64,000 bases of DNA from Kiritimatiellota bacterium (lineage in GTDB: Bacteria > Verrucomicrobiota > Kiritimatiellia > JAAZAB01), in assembly GCA_026398415.1 (NCBI GenBank), contig JAPLSY010000086.1, positions 110,638 through 174,637 on the forward strand, given 5' to 3'. Position numbers and translations under genes: made by a program. The number at the start of each line of letters is the position of its first letter. Within the stretch, counting starts at the first letter, position 1. Shown in pieces: positions 1-8,975 of the stretch. The notes below the pieces were generated by a model, which was given only the letters and a program-made list of their open reading frames with translations, was not told where the DNA came from and searched no databases.

Positions 1-720
1 TTGGCTGGGCATTCAATGGATGGGTATCCAATGGCTGGGCAGCCCATTCAGGTCACTTCGACGGGCGAGTTGTGGCAAGCCCGGTCCAGCGGCACATTGC
101 CGCGCGCGTCCGGCCTTTCGCGGTATGCGGTGGGACTGCATGATCTACTGGCGATCCGTCGGCTGACGGATGGGCGCGTCGGCGTAATCGGATGGTCCAT
201 GGGAGGCATTGTGGCCTTGGAAACGGCGCGGGAATATCCGGGACTGATACAGCGGCTCGTTATTATCAGCGGCACGCCGCGGTTCAGCGCGGGGAACGAC
301 GCGCCACCCGGTGTAAGCGCCGCTGTTTTGCGCGCCATGGTCCTGGGGCTTCGGCGGACGCCGGATAACGTGCTGACCGCCTATTATGCTAAAGTGCATG
401 CGCCGCAGAGTGGTCCCGTGGCCGCGGCCACTACGCGTGCACAGGATATCGCCCTGCTGGACCACAGCGAATTGTTACAGGGGCTCGATTATCTTCAGCG
501 AATTGACCTGCGGAATGGCTTGAATCAAATAAGCCTGCCGACTCTGGTGGTGCATGGTCGGGAGGATGGTATTGTGCCCTGGCAGGCTGGCGAATGGCTG
601 AGCCGCGCCCTGGCCGCCAGTCAATGGCGTTGTTATGAGAATTATGGTCATGCCTTGCCGATCCAGGCGCCATTGCTTCTGGCGGCGGATATTTGCGCTT
701 TCCTGGGAGACCCGGCGTGA
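1..720 (+). CDS. bioH: BioH-like alpha/beta hydrolase, 5' end cut by window
   Basis: Probable pimeloyl-ACP methyl ester carboxylesterase, which frees pimeloyl-ACP from its methyl ester late in pimelate synthesis for biotin. The alpha/beta-hydrolase nucleophile elbow GWSMGG is visible at about residue 64 of the fragment (Ser66). An acid in HGREDG (Asp189) and a His in YGHAL (His217) complete a triad in the usual order. The N-terminal strand and oxyanion loop of the family are missing and the frame is open to base 1, so the true start lies upstream of the window. It overlaps bioC by 4 nt (GTGA), which supports co-translation and the biotin assignment. A general alpha/beta hydrolase is the alternative; the bioC neighbour makes BioH much more likely. 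Confidence 0.8.
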   Translation: MAGHSMDGYPMAGQPIQVTSTGELWQARSSGTLPRASGLSRYAVGLHDLLAIRRLTDGRVGVIGWSMGGIVALETAREYPGLIQRLVIISGTPRFSAGNDAPPGVSAAVLRAMVLGLRRTPDNVLTAYYAKVHAPQSGPVAAATTRAQDIALLDHSELLQGLDYLQRIDLRNGLNQISLPTLVVHGREDGIVPWQAGEWLSRALAASQWRCYENYGHALPIQAPLLLAADICAFLGDPA

Positions 721-1511
721 CGATCAAGGACGAACATAAGACAATTGCGGCGCGGTTTTCGGCCGCGGCCTCGACCTATCATGCCTCGGCAACAATCCAG
801 CGCTCTGTGGCTGAGCGCCTGGGCGCCATGCTGGTTGGGGACGAAGCTTTTGATCGTATCCTGGAAATCGGGTGTGGCACAGGTCTGTTGACCGCGCACT
901 TATGCCGTCTGTTTCCGCGTGCCCGGATTGATGCCCTCGATATGGCCGGTGGCATGGTGGCGCAATGTCGCGCGCGGTTGGCGGATGCATCGGGACTGCA
1001 TTGCCATGTGGCCGATCTAAACAAGTTTTGTACCGACGGGCTTTATCCGCTTATTGTGAGCAGTTCGGCCTTGCATTGGATGGATCCGATGGCCGAGGTC
1101 ATGGAGACCCTGGCTGGCATGCTGACTGGTCAGGGCCGGCTGGTGTTTGCCCTTATGGTGGGCGGTACGCTGGCCGAGTTGCAGGCCGCGCGCCGGCGCG
1201 CGGCGCCGCACAAGCTGCCTGCCCGCCGGTTGCCGACGGTGTTAGCCGTACGTGCCGCGCTTACGCAAGCTGGCCTGTGCATCGAGGAAGAACGAGAGGA
1301 AAGCCGGCGCCAAGCGTATGTCTCAGCCAGGGATCTGTTGCGTCAGCTCCATGAACAGGGTCTGACCGGTGGTCCGTTGGCCCGGTCGGGACGGTTACTG
1401 AATCGCACGGACCTGCGCCGTCTGACATTGGATTATGATCGTCGTTACCGTGAAGGGGACGGAGTGTATGCCAGTTACGAGGTGGCCTATTTCCGGGCAA
1501 GGAAAGCGTAA
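717..1511 (+). CDS. bioC: Malonyl-ACP O-methyltransferase BioC
   Basis: SAM-dependent methyltransferase that caps malonyl-ACP so that the fatty-acid synthase can build pimelate, the first committed biotin step. The class I motif LEIGCGTGLL is near residue 49, followed by the acidic loop DALDMAGGM and the SSSALHWMDP segment typical of BioC. I chose the GTG at 717 because a GGGAG ribosome site sits at 705-709 and the start overlaps the bioH stop; the frame stays open further upstream only inside bioH. At about 264 residues the length fits the family. The last gene of this operon piece: the next gene has its own ribosome site and is unrelated to biotin. Confidence 0.85.
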   Translation: MTIKDEHKTIAARFSAAASTYHASATIQRSVAERLGAMLVGDEAFDRILEIGCGTGLLTAHLCRLFPRARIDALDMAGGMVAQCRARLADASGLHCHVADLNKFCTDGLYPLIVSSSALHWMDPMAEVMETLAGMLTGQGRLVFALMVGGTLAELQAARRRAAPHKLPARRLPTVLAVRAALTQAGLCIEEEREESRRQAYVSARDLLRQLHEQGLTGGPLARSGRLLNRTDLRRLTLDYDRRYREGDGVYASYEVAYFRARKA

Positions 1512-1594
1512 CTCGTCCGAATAAGAATTTGGTATATTTTCAACAGGTAAACAAACAAGTTTTGCAATTAACCAGGGTAATCGGGAGAAAAAAT

Positions 1595-2965
1595 ATGTCG
1601 CACGTACGAGCCGCAGCGGCGTCGGTGAAGTTGACCGACGACAACATGGAGGAGTTGGGGAGCCGGACCAAGGTCTTCGGCCGGCCTTGGGAAGGTGAGT
1701 TTCGCGCCAGCGCGCTCGTTCTGGACGCGGACCAGCGGATCTGTCTTGTGTCGCTGGATTCGCTGACCGTGCCGCTGCACGTGGTGAAGGCGGCGGCAGC
1801 GCGTATTACCGTTGCCACGGGCATCCCGGATGACAATATCCTCATCTGCGCCACGCACACTCACGGCGGCGGCCCCCTTACGATTGACTTCCTTGGCTGC
1901 ACGCCGAACGCTGAGTTCCTGCGCCGGTTGGAGGAGGGCAGTATTCTGGCTGCAGTCAAGGCGGTGGCGGCACTGGGCGACGTGCGGTCCGGCGCCAAGG
2001 CCGAACTGCTATTCGGGTTGAGCCAGGAGGCAACCGTTGGCCGCAACAGCCGGTTGCTGCTCAAGGACGGTACCATCGGCTGGTACGGATACAAGGAGAA
2101 GGACACCGTCCGGCCGACAGGCCCGTACGACCCGGATCTGTACGTCCTGGCGGTGCAGCGTCCGAACGGCAAGTATGACGGGCTGGCGTTCAACCATTCG
2201 GTGCACAACATTGGCCGGGTTCGCGAAGACTGCATGTCGCCGTGTTTCTACGGACTGGCCGCGCTGGAGATCGAACGCCGGCACAGCGCCACGACACTGT
2301 TCCTGCCGGGTGCGTTAGGGTCGACGCACAACATCACATGGCAAAAGGCGAAAGGTGAAAACCTTCCCTTTGATAGCTGGGAGCACAATAGTGGCGTTCC
2401 CCCTGCCGAGTGCGTGCACCGCGTTGTCGACGCGATCGAAGAGGCGTTGAGCCGCGCGCAGCCGGCGCTTCCCGGTCCGGTCAAGGTCCTCAACCGCCAG
2501 TTTACCTACCACGTGCGTCACTTCGACGAGGCGAAGGCGGCGGCGGCCGTGAAGTTCTACATGGAGAAGTACGTCCCGCAGGGCGCGTCCGGCCAAATTG
2601 AGGTTTTCCGCAAGATGCGCTTAGAGATGGCGCCGCACCAGGGCGAGGCACGCCAGACACGCCTGCAGGTCATCCGCTTGGGCGATATCGTGTTCGTCGG
2701 CATTCCCGGCGAGATGTTTGCCCGGCTTGGCCTGGAGCTTCGACGCCGTTCGCCGTTCCGGCACACGTGCATTATCGGGCTGGCCAACGAACATATCGGC
2801 TACATCCCGGACTGCAAGGCGTATGCCGACGGCGGCTACCAGACGTGGGTTGGCTGGCACAGCATGCTGGAGGCCGGCACGGGCGAAGCAATGGTTGATC
2901 AGGTGGTGGCTATGCTGAACGAATTATACGATGCGACGCCGCCGGAACGGCGCGGCATGGCCTGA
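1595..2965 (+). CDS. Neutral/alkaline ceramidase-like protein without signal peptide
   Basis: Resembles the N-terminal domain of neutral/alkaline non-lysosomal ceramidases (PF04734-type), zinc amidohydrolases. Visible marks are the metal-type motif ATHTHGGG (His88, His90), a later NHSVHN histidine pair and the FVGIPGEMFARLG and HIGYIPD segments also seen in the second copy at 25083-26330. There is no export signal, so it should act in the cytoplasm, unlike secreted ceramidases; the real substrate is unknown. Start ATG at 1595 follows CGGGAGA; a TTG at 1529 is open but lacks a ribosome site. Its 3' end converges on lptD with only 26 nt between. Confidence 0.7.
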   Translation: MSHVRAAAASVKLTDDNMEELGSRTKVFGRPWEGEFRASALVLDADQRICLVSLDSLTVPLHVVKAAAARITVATGIPDDNILICATHTHGGGPLTIDFLGCTPNAEFLRRLEEGSILAAVKAVAALGDVRSGAKAELLFGLSQEATVGRNSRLLLKDGTIGWYGYKEKDTVRPTGPYDPDLYVLAVQRPNGKYDGLAFNHSVHNIGRVREDCMSPCFYGLAALEIERRHSATTLFLPGALGSTHNITWQKAKGENLPFDSWEHNSGVPPAECVHRVVDAIEEALSRAQPALPGPVKVLNRQFTYHVRHFDEAKAAAAVKFYMEKYVPQGASGQIEVFRKMRLEMAPHQGEARQTRLQVIRLGDIVFVGIPGEMFARLGLELRRRSPFRHTCIIGLANEHIGYIPDCKAYADGGYQTWVGWHSMLEAGTGEAMVDQVVAMLNELYDATPPERRGMA

Positions 2966-2991
2966 GACGCACTTAAGCGCATCAGGGGCCA

Positions 2992-5900
2992 CTATAGCCC
3001 GACATCCATACGCACTTTCGGGAACTTGGTGAACCAGAACTGGAGCCAGAACGTATATTCATCGTCTTGGAATTCGCAGCCGACTTTATAAGCAATGCAG
3101 TCCATGGTTCGCTGGACGGTCAGGCCCCAGGCCTGCATGGTGGAGTTTTCAAATTCGTAGCGGGCATAAACGGTATATTCCCAGTTGATAAAAGGCGAAA
3201 GCGTGAGTTCGTTGTTGAGCAGGCTGCTGCTGCCGTTATTGTAGCGGTGTTCGACGACATATTTCCAGAGTGTTCCGTCGTATACCGACAGGCGCGTGTT
3301 GATGGTCTGCACCTGGTTGCTGTACTGGTCGTAAGATCCGTCAATTTTTAGTTCCATCCAATCGAAGGGGGTTGAGCGCACGTCAAAGCAGATGTTGCTG
3401 AACAGATTTTGGCTTGGCTGGGGGTCCAGGTGGTAGACCACCCATATGTCGGCGTTGACCAGATCGTACACCGCGTGGCTTTTCATTTGTTGTTTATTGT
3501 AACGCTGGGTCTGGATTTTGTTGCGCATGCCAAACTGAATTTGATTGGCCTTGCCGAGCGTGTCGATATCGTCGAACTGGTAGAGGTTGTCCGGGGTCAC
3601 ATTGGGCTCGGGGACCAAAGTATAATTGGCATATGGCTCCGCAATGTGCCGCACGTTGTTAATGATATCGCCGGGATAGGTTTCCCAGATCTTAAAGGCC
3701 TTGAAGGATGTTTCCAGGCCCAGCGTGGGCAATGAACGGAAGCGGGCTTCCTCGTCCCGGGCCAGGATGTTGGTCGTTGAAGTCACCACCGGCTGGTTGT
3801 TGGTGCCGAGCGTCGTGACGGTGGTCACGTTCGTGTAGTCTTCCTTGGTCTTGGAATAATAAGTGCCTTGCCATCCGGCGCGCGGGATAATGTTCAGGAA
3901 GCCAGCCAGCTTGACCGGGTAGTAGATCATGTGCGCTGTGTTGAAGCGGCCAGCCGCGTAATTTTGCATGTTGTTGGTAAGCAGATTGGCTTCCCAGTTC
4001 TTCTGGAGATAGGATGCTTCCGTATCGCCCTGGTAATAGAGCGGTGTTTCCAAGATTTTCTGGCGCGAAAAATCCAGTTTCAATTCAGGTAAGCGATCCA
4101 CGGTGGTGTAAAAGTCGTTCAGGCGTTTTTCGACCATCAGGCTGGCGGTATAATGTTCGGCACGGTGCCCCAGCACGATGTAGTTGTCCGGTTCCGGACT
4201 GGTCTTGTATTCCTCGCGGAAGAATTGTTCGATGATTTTTGGGTCGCTCAGGTAATTGATCTGCGACATTAAATAGTTCTGTTCGTCGAACGACTGGTTG
4301 TGGTAAAGCCGCAGACGGTAACGATCGTTGTCGATTTTGTAGGGTTGGGTCTCGCCCTCATCGGGCCAGGCGTCGTGGGTGTAATACGTGATCAAGTCGC
4401 CGGCCCAGGGTTCCTCTTCGGGCTGTTCTTTGGGCTGTTCGTTCTGGAGCATCTGGCCATAGTGCCAGAAGTTATTGTCCGTTTGGGACATATTGCGTTC
4501 CGTGGAAAGGCCCTTGGCGTTGCCGCTGGCGGACCACATGAAATCCTGGCCCAGCCCCACGCCGCGCCGCATGCGCAGATCTATGTGCGAGGCCGCTTCC
4601 ACCTTGGGACTGATGCGGTAATTGAACTCGGTCAGCAGGAACGCGTACATCCGGCTGCTGTACCCGGGGACGATGCTCATAAAGTTTTTGTCGCCGATGT
4701 TCTGGTTCCAGTACGGGCTGTACATGACGGGTATGCCCTTGATGTAGAGCACGACGTGCTGGGCGCGGACATGGTGGCCGGGTATGATCCATACTTTTTT
4801 GGCGAGAAAATAGGCGTCCGGGTGGTCCCCCTCGCAGGTGCTCAACTTGGCATTTTCGAGCAAATATTCATTGGCGCCGACCCGGTAGGATGAATCGGCC
4901 TTGGCATAAAATGGATCCAGGAAAGCGCTGAAACCGCCGAAATCGCCCTTTTGGCTTTTGAAATTGTAGCGCAGTTTGTTGCCGACCCAGATGTCGCTGT
5001 CGCGCTCGAAGGTCACATTGCCTTCCGCCAGTACATCGTAGCTCTGCATGTTGACGACGGCATGATCGCCCCGCAGGGATTCGTTTTCCCGGCGCACGAG
5101 CACATGGCCGGTTCCAATCATCAGGTTTTTTTCGTGCTCATACTCCATGCTGTCGGCCTGTACCTCGATCGGGGAGGGGGCGTGTCGGCGAATGGCCTTG
5201 GGATAGGCGTCTTCCAGGAGAAGTCGGTTCATCAGGGCCTGGTTATCCCCCTTCGGTTTCTGTTCAATCAACAGCTTGGTTTTCTTGGTCAGGGATACTT
5301 CGGCGAACCGTTCCTTGTCATACAAAGCGTCGCTAATGATCACCTGGTTCAGGGAAGCAATCAGAGCGTTAAGGAGTGCCGGCGGTGGCGGCGCCGCGCC
5401 TGTATAGTCCATCAGCTGTTTGCGGATTGTCGGCCTCAGGCAGTCACGCAGGTAACGTGACACCGGATCCTTGCCGATCTGCAGGCTGAGCGCAAATACG
5501 CGGGGTTCCAGCAGATCCTTGTTTGTCATAAAACAGGGCAGGGTCAATCCCGGGGCGATTTCATTGGAATACGCGTCTTCCAACAGGCGCCGGTTGAGCT
5601 GGGGCAGATCCACGGTCATGGTTGTCCCGGGTTCTTTACCCAGTAGTTCCTGGGTCCGTGCCGAGAGCGCGACATCGTCAAAAAGCTTTTCATCGAACAG
5701 TAGATCTTCACACAAGATCCGGTTGAGATCGGCCACGACAGCCTGGATCAGTTCCTGGGAAGGCGTGGTGTTTGCCTGGTAATTAGCCAGCAGGTGGCGC
5801 GTGGCGGGCGCGCAAGTGTTTTGGAAGTATTCCGAAACGGGGTCTTCCGCGATGCGGAGCTTGAGCATCAAACCCGACGCGTCCGTCAGCTGGTCGCTCT

Positions 5901-6027
5901 TTAAGAGCCACTGCGTTACCTCCGGCGCATCGGGTTCCGCAGCCAGGCCGAACTCGGTCAAGCCACACCAGCCCAGGACCAGTGCACAGAGCCAGATTCC
6001 CAAATGGACATTCGATCTGCATACCAT
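2992..6027 (-). CDS. lptD: LPS-assembly protein LptD (OstA) with duplicated N-terminal domain
   Basis: Outer-membrane translocon that inserts lipopolysaccharide into the outer leaflet. Residues 1-30 form a signal peptide (LCALVLGW core, cleavage near LAAEP). Residues 41-157 and 167-280 are two copies of a roughly 115-residue helical unit with matching DPVSEYF/DPVSRYL and NRRLLEDAYS/NRLLLEDAYP motifs. From about 286 follows an OstA/LptA-like beta-jellyroll (ADSMEYEHEKNLMIGTGHV, SLRGDHAVVNM), then a long LptD beta-barrel with many aromatic strands, ending in RMDVGL. Length 1011 exceeds typical LptD (about 780), largely because of the duplicated front end. It is the last minus-strand gene after the mre operon and rng, with 142 nt between. 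Confidence 0.85.
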   Translation of the reverse strand: MVCRSNVHLGIWLCALVLGWCGLTEFGLAAEPDAPEVTQWLLKSDQLTDASGLMLKLRIAEDPVSEYFQNTCAPATRHLLANYQANTTPSQELIQAVVADLNRILCEDLLFDEKLFDDVALSARTQELLGKEPGTTMTVDLPQLNRRLLEDAYSNEIAPGLTLPCFMTNKDLLEPRVFALSLQIGKDPVSRYLRDCLRPTIRKQLMDYTGAAPPPPALLNALIASLNQVIISDALYDKERFAEVSLTKKTKLLIEQKPKGDNQALMNRLLLEDAYPKAIRRHAPSPIEVQADSMEYEHEKNLMIGTGHVLVRRENESLRGDHAVVNMQSYDVLAEGNVTFERDSDIWVGNKLRYNFKSQKGDFGGFSAFLDPFYAKADSSYRVGANEYLLENAKLSTCEGDHPDAYFLAKKVWIIPGHHVRAQHVVLYIKGIPVMYSPYWNQNIGDKNFMSIVPGYSSRMYAFLLTEFNYRISPKVEAASHIDLRMRRGVGLGQDFMWSASGNAKGLSTERNMSQTDNNFWHYGQMLQNEQPKEQPEEEPWAGDLITYYTHDAWPDEGETQPYKIDNDRYRLRLYHNQSFDEQNYLMSQINYLSDPKIIEQFFREEYKTSPEPDNYIVLGHRAEHYTASLMVEKRLNDFYTTVDRLPELKLDFSRQKILETPLYYQGDTEASYLQKNWEANLLTNNMQNYAAGRFNTAHMIYYPVKLAGFLNIIPRAGWQGTYYSKTKEDYTNVTTVTTLGTNNQPVVTSTTNILARDEEARFRSLPTLGLETSFKAFKIWETYPGDIINNVRHIAEPYANYTLVPEPNVTPDNLYQFDDIDTLGKANQIQFGMRNKIQTQRYNKQQMKSHAVYDLVNADIWVVYHLDPQPSQNLFSNICFDVRSTPFDWMELKIDGSYDQYSNQVQTINTRLSVYDGTLWKYVVEHRYNNGSSSLLNNELTLSPFINWEYTVYARYEFENSTMQAWGLTVQRTMDCIAYKVGCEFQDDEYTFWLQFWFTKFPKVRMDVGL

Positions 6028-6169
6028 AATTCAATTTCCTGAAAGGCTTAAAGCTTTTACCATGTTCCACACCAAAAAACCAAGCCAAAATCAGGAATGG
6101 CCTGCAATCAAGCAAATCGGGATATAGCGGTGTCCCGGCGGCGTTCTCACTTAACCGCGGCCTTACGAA

Positions 6170-7759
6170 TTATTTTTCGTGGGTCACATTTGCATACAAC
6201 TCCTCGTTCGTCGCGGCGTTGACGATGGAGATTTCCTCCATGTGCTGGGCGGGGTTCGCCCGGAAGCTGAGGCGCCCGTCAAATTTCTGTTGCATGTCCA
6301 TCAGCAAGGCCTCGTCCTCCTCGCGCAGGCGCTTGAGAATGGTTGGATTGACCGTGATGCGCAGTTCCGGTACCTCCTTCTTTTCGATCTGATGCTTGCG
6401 CAGGATGGCCAGAATCCGGCGCTGGATTTCCACGCTCATATTGAGCGGCGACTTGACGCTCCCGCGCCCGTGGCAATAGGGACAGTCCACGTACAGGGTG
6501 GATTCGATGCTTTCAGCCACGCGCTGGCGTGTCATCTCCAGGAGGCCCATTGACGAAATCGGCAAGACATTCGTGCGCGCTTTGTCGCGTTGGAGTGCCT
6601 CTTTGAGCGCGAAGTAGACTTGGTTGCGATGCTTTTTATGACGCATGTCAATCAGGTCCAGCACGATCAGTCCTCCGATATTCCGGAGACGCAGGTGGCG
6701 GGCAATTTCCTGCACCGCTTCCAGGTTGACCTGCAGAATCGTGTCGTCCTGGTTGGACGCCCCCTTGTGTTGCCCCGTGTTGACGTCAATGGCGATCAGG
6801 GCTTCGGTTTCATCAAAGATGATGCACCCGCCGGATTTCAGCGTGACCTTACGGCGAAAGGCTTCATCAATCTGGCGGGCGACGTCGAAATGCTCGAAGA
6901 TCGGGCGGGCCCCTTCGTAGAGCTTGACGCGGGCGCGCACATGCCGCGAAATGCGGTCCAGGATATCCTTGATGCGGTTGTATTCCTCCTTGGAATCAAT
7001 GAAGATACTGTCGAGGTCCTCGGTGACGGAATCGCGCACAATTCGCTCCACGAGATCGGGTTCCTGGTACAGACAGCAGGGGGCGCGTTTCTCGCCGGAG
7101 GCCTTCTGGATATCCTGCCAGGTGGCCAGCAGCGAGCGCATATCGCGTACAAAGCTCGTGCTGGCGGCGCCGGCGCCGGCCGTGCGGATAATGAGTCCGC
7201 ACCCATCGGGCACCGGCAGGCGGCTGAGCACTTTTTTCAGGCGTTTGCGCTCCTTGTCATCCTCGATTTTGCGCGAAATACCGCGCAATTTACTGCCCGG
7301 CATGAGCACAAAGTAACGGCTGGGAATACTCAGGCTGGCCGTCACGCGCGGACCCTTGGTGCCGATGGGACCCTTGGAAACCTGGACGCAGATTTCCGAG
7401 CCCACCGGGAAATGCTTGGAAATATCCTCCCGGGTGAACTGGCGCCGCCGGGGCATGGACCGGGCGGCCACACCCTCCATGGCTTCCAGGCGCGAGACGT
7501 CCTCGGGGAACATGTCCCAGTAATGGATGAAGGCGTTTTTGCGCATGCCGATATCCACAAACGCGGCCTGCAGACCGTCCTCCAGGTTCTGTACAAGCCC
7601 CTTGAAGACACTGCCGACAATCCGTTCCTCGGAGGGATGTTCAATCTTGAAATCCTCCAGCTTGCCCCCTTCGAGCACGGCCACGCGCGTTTGGAGGCTT
7701 TCTGCGCTGATAATGATTTGCTTCTGGTCACTGCTTTTTTTCCGCCGGAATGCGAACAT
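6170..7759 (-). CDS. rng: Ribonuclease G/E family endoribonuclease
   Basis: Endoribonuclease of the RNase E/G family, acting in rRNA 5' maturation and mRNA decay. Order: S1-like RNA-binding part (VFKGLVQNLEDGLQAAFVDIG, interrupted by the EERIVGS strand), 5'-sensor and RNase H-like parts, catalytic Asp motifs AIDVNTG and LDLIDM, and the zinc-link CPYCHGRG. Length (529 residues) suits RNase G, with no RNase E scaffold tail. Two starts are possible: ATG at 7777, 10 nt past the rodA stop, with a poor ribosome site, and ATG at 7759 preceded by AAAGGA at good spacing, which I chose. Its place behind mreBCD-mrdA-rodA repeats the common mre-rng linkage. Confidence 0.9.
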   Translation of the reverse strand: MFAFRRKKSSDQKQIIISAESLQTRVAVLEGGKLEDFKIEHPSEERIVGSVFKGLVQNLEDGLQAAFVDIGMRKNAFIHYWDMFPEDVSRLEAMEGVAARSMPRRRQFTREDISKHFPVGSEICVQVSKGPIGTKGPRVTASLSIPSRYFVLMPGSKLRGISRKIEDDKERKRLKKVLSRLPVPDGCGLIIRTAGAGAASTSFVRDMRSLLATWQDIQKASGEKRAPCCLYQEPDLVERIVRDSVTEDLDSIFIDSKEEYNRIKDILDRISRHVRARVKLYEGARPIFEHFDVARQIDEAFRRKVTLKSGGCIIFDETEALIAIDVNTGQHKGASNQDDTILQVNLEAVQEIARHLRLRNIGGLIVLDLIDMRHKKHRNQVYFALKEALQRDKARTNVLPISSMGLLEMTRQRVAESIESTLYVDCPYCHGRGSVKSPLNMSVEIQRRILAILRKHQIEKKEVPELRITVNPTILKRLREEDEALLMDMQQKFDGRLSFRANPAQHMEEISIVNAATNEELYANVTHEK

Positions 7760-7787
7760 AAAATTAAATCCTTTCATAGTCTTGACA

Positions 7788-8975
7788 TTATCTCCATTCT
7801 CCCCGGACATACACGCTTTGCACAATGCCCAGGGCCGTCATTGTGCCGACCATAAACGTTCCGCCATAACTGATCAGTGGGAGGGGAATCCCCGTGACCG
7901 GCAGGAGGCCGATTGTCATCGCGATATTGACGAAGACATGACAGAACAGCATGGTTACAATCCCCACACATAACAGGCGGCCCATTTTGTCGGCCGCGGA
8001 TTCCGCCGCCCGCAAACCTGCGACCAGCAGGACGCCAAACAGTGCGAGCGTGACGACCCCGCCCATAAATCCTTTTTCCTCGGCAATGACCGAAAAAATA
8101 AAGTCGTTGGGCGCCACGGTGCGTGGCAGAAATCCCAGGAGATTCTGCGTTCCCTGAAGATAGCCTTTGCCCGTGAGCCGGCCCGATCCCACCGCGATCT
8201 GGGACTGGGCCTTGTTCCATCCGGCGCCTAACGGGTCGCGATCGCGGTCCAGGAAAACCGCAATCCGGTCCCGCTGGTAGGGCGAGATCCCGATCCGGTG
8301 TATCAGCCGTTCGTGCCGGTGCTCATCCATGCCCAGCTTGGGCGGGATAATGATCAGCGCCAGTACGCCGCCGGCCAGCACGATTCCCAGCGCCGCCCAC
8401 GCGGCCAGCCGCGGGCCGGGTACGCCGGCCGCCCACATGATGCCGGCCAGCATGGGCAGAAAAACAAGCGCCGTGCCCAGGTCCGGCTGTTTGATGATCA
8501 GCAGCATGGGGGTCAGCACCAGTGCCAGGCTGAAGAGCACTAATCGCCCACGGCGCAGATTCCTTCCCGGCCAGCCGAATAATCTGGCCAGCAGAATGAT
8601 GACCGCCAGTTTCATAAGCTCGGCCGGCTGCAGAATGCGTACCCCGGCCAGTTGGAGCCAGCGCCGCGCGCCGTAAATCTTGAGCCCAATATGCGGCACG
8701 AACACCAGCACCAGCAGGATCAGGCCGGCGGCATAAATCCACCAGGCCATGCGTGTCCAGCGATGATAGTCAATGATCGCAAACCCCAGGAAAAACAGTA
8801 TGCCCAGGGCGGCCCAATAGATCTGTTTAAGGAACAACGGCTGGGCCGGGGAATCCGGGTTGCCGTAGCCCGCGCTGAAAATGAAGGCAATTCCGATGCC
8901 AAGGAGCGCCAGCATGGCGGCCACCAAGCTCCAATCCAGCCGACGCAACGGACGCAATGTGTTGATAAAACTCAT
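7788..8975 (-). CDS. rodA: RodA, SEDS peptidoglycan glycosyltransferase
   Basis: SEDS-family membrane glycosyltransferase that polymerises lipid II during lateral wall growth, together with PBP2. About ten hydrophobic segments span 395 residues. The family signature LPLISYGGT lies near the C terminus, and GIGISPYQRDRI with the WNKAQSQIAVGSG loop is typical of RodA. The ATG at 8975 overlaps the PBP2 stop (ATGA), so the partner pair is translationally coupled. Confidence 0.93.
   Translation of the reverse strand: MSFINTLRPLRRLDWSLVAAMLALLGIGIAFIFSAGYGNPDSPAQPLFLKQIYWAALGILFFLGFAIIDYHRWTRMAWWIYAAGLILLVLVFVPHIGLKIYGARRWLQLAGVRILQPAELMKLAVIILLARLFGWPGRNLRRGRLVLFSLALVLTPMLLIIKQPDLGTALVFLPMLAGIMWAAGVPGPRLAAWAALGIVLAGGVLALIIIPPKLGMDEHRHERLIHRIGISPYQRDRIAVFLDRDRDPLGAGWNKAQSQIAVGSGRLTGKGYLQGTQNLLGFLPRTVAPNDFIFSVIAEEKGFMGGVVTLALFGVLLVAGLRAAESAADKMGRLLCVGIVTMLFCHVFVNIAMTIGLLPVTGIPLPLISYGGTFMVGTMTALGIVQSVYVRGEWR

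Noticed and set aside
6590..7855. 421-codon open frame on the plus strand
   Set aside because: Lies wholly antisense to the RNase G gene, whose catalytic motifs are intact; no ribosome site and composition typical of a shadow frame.
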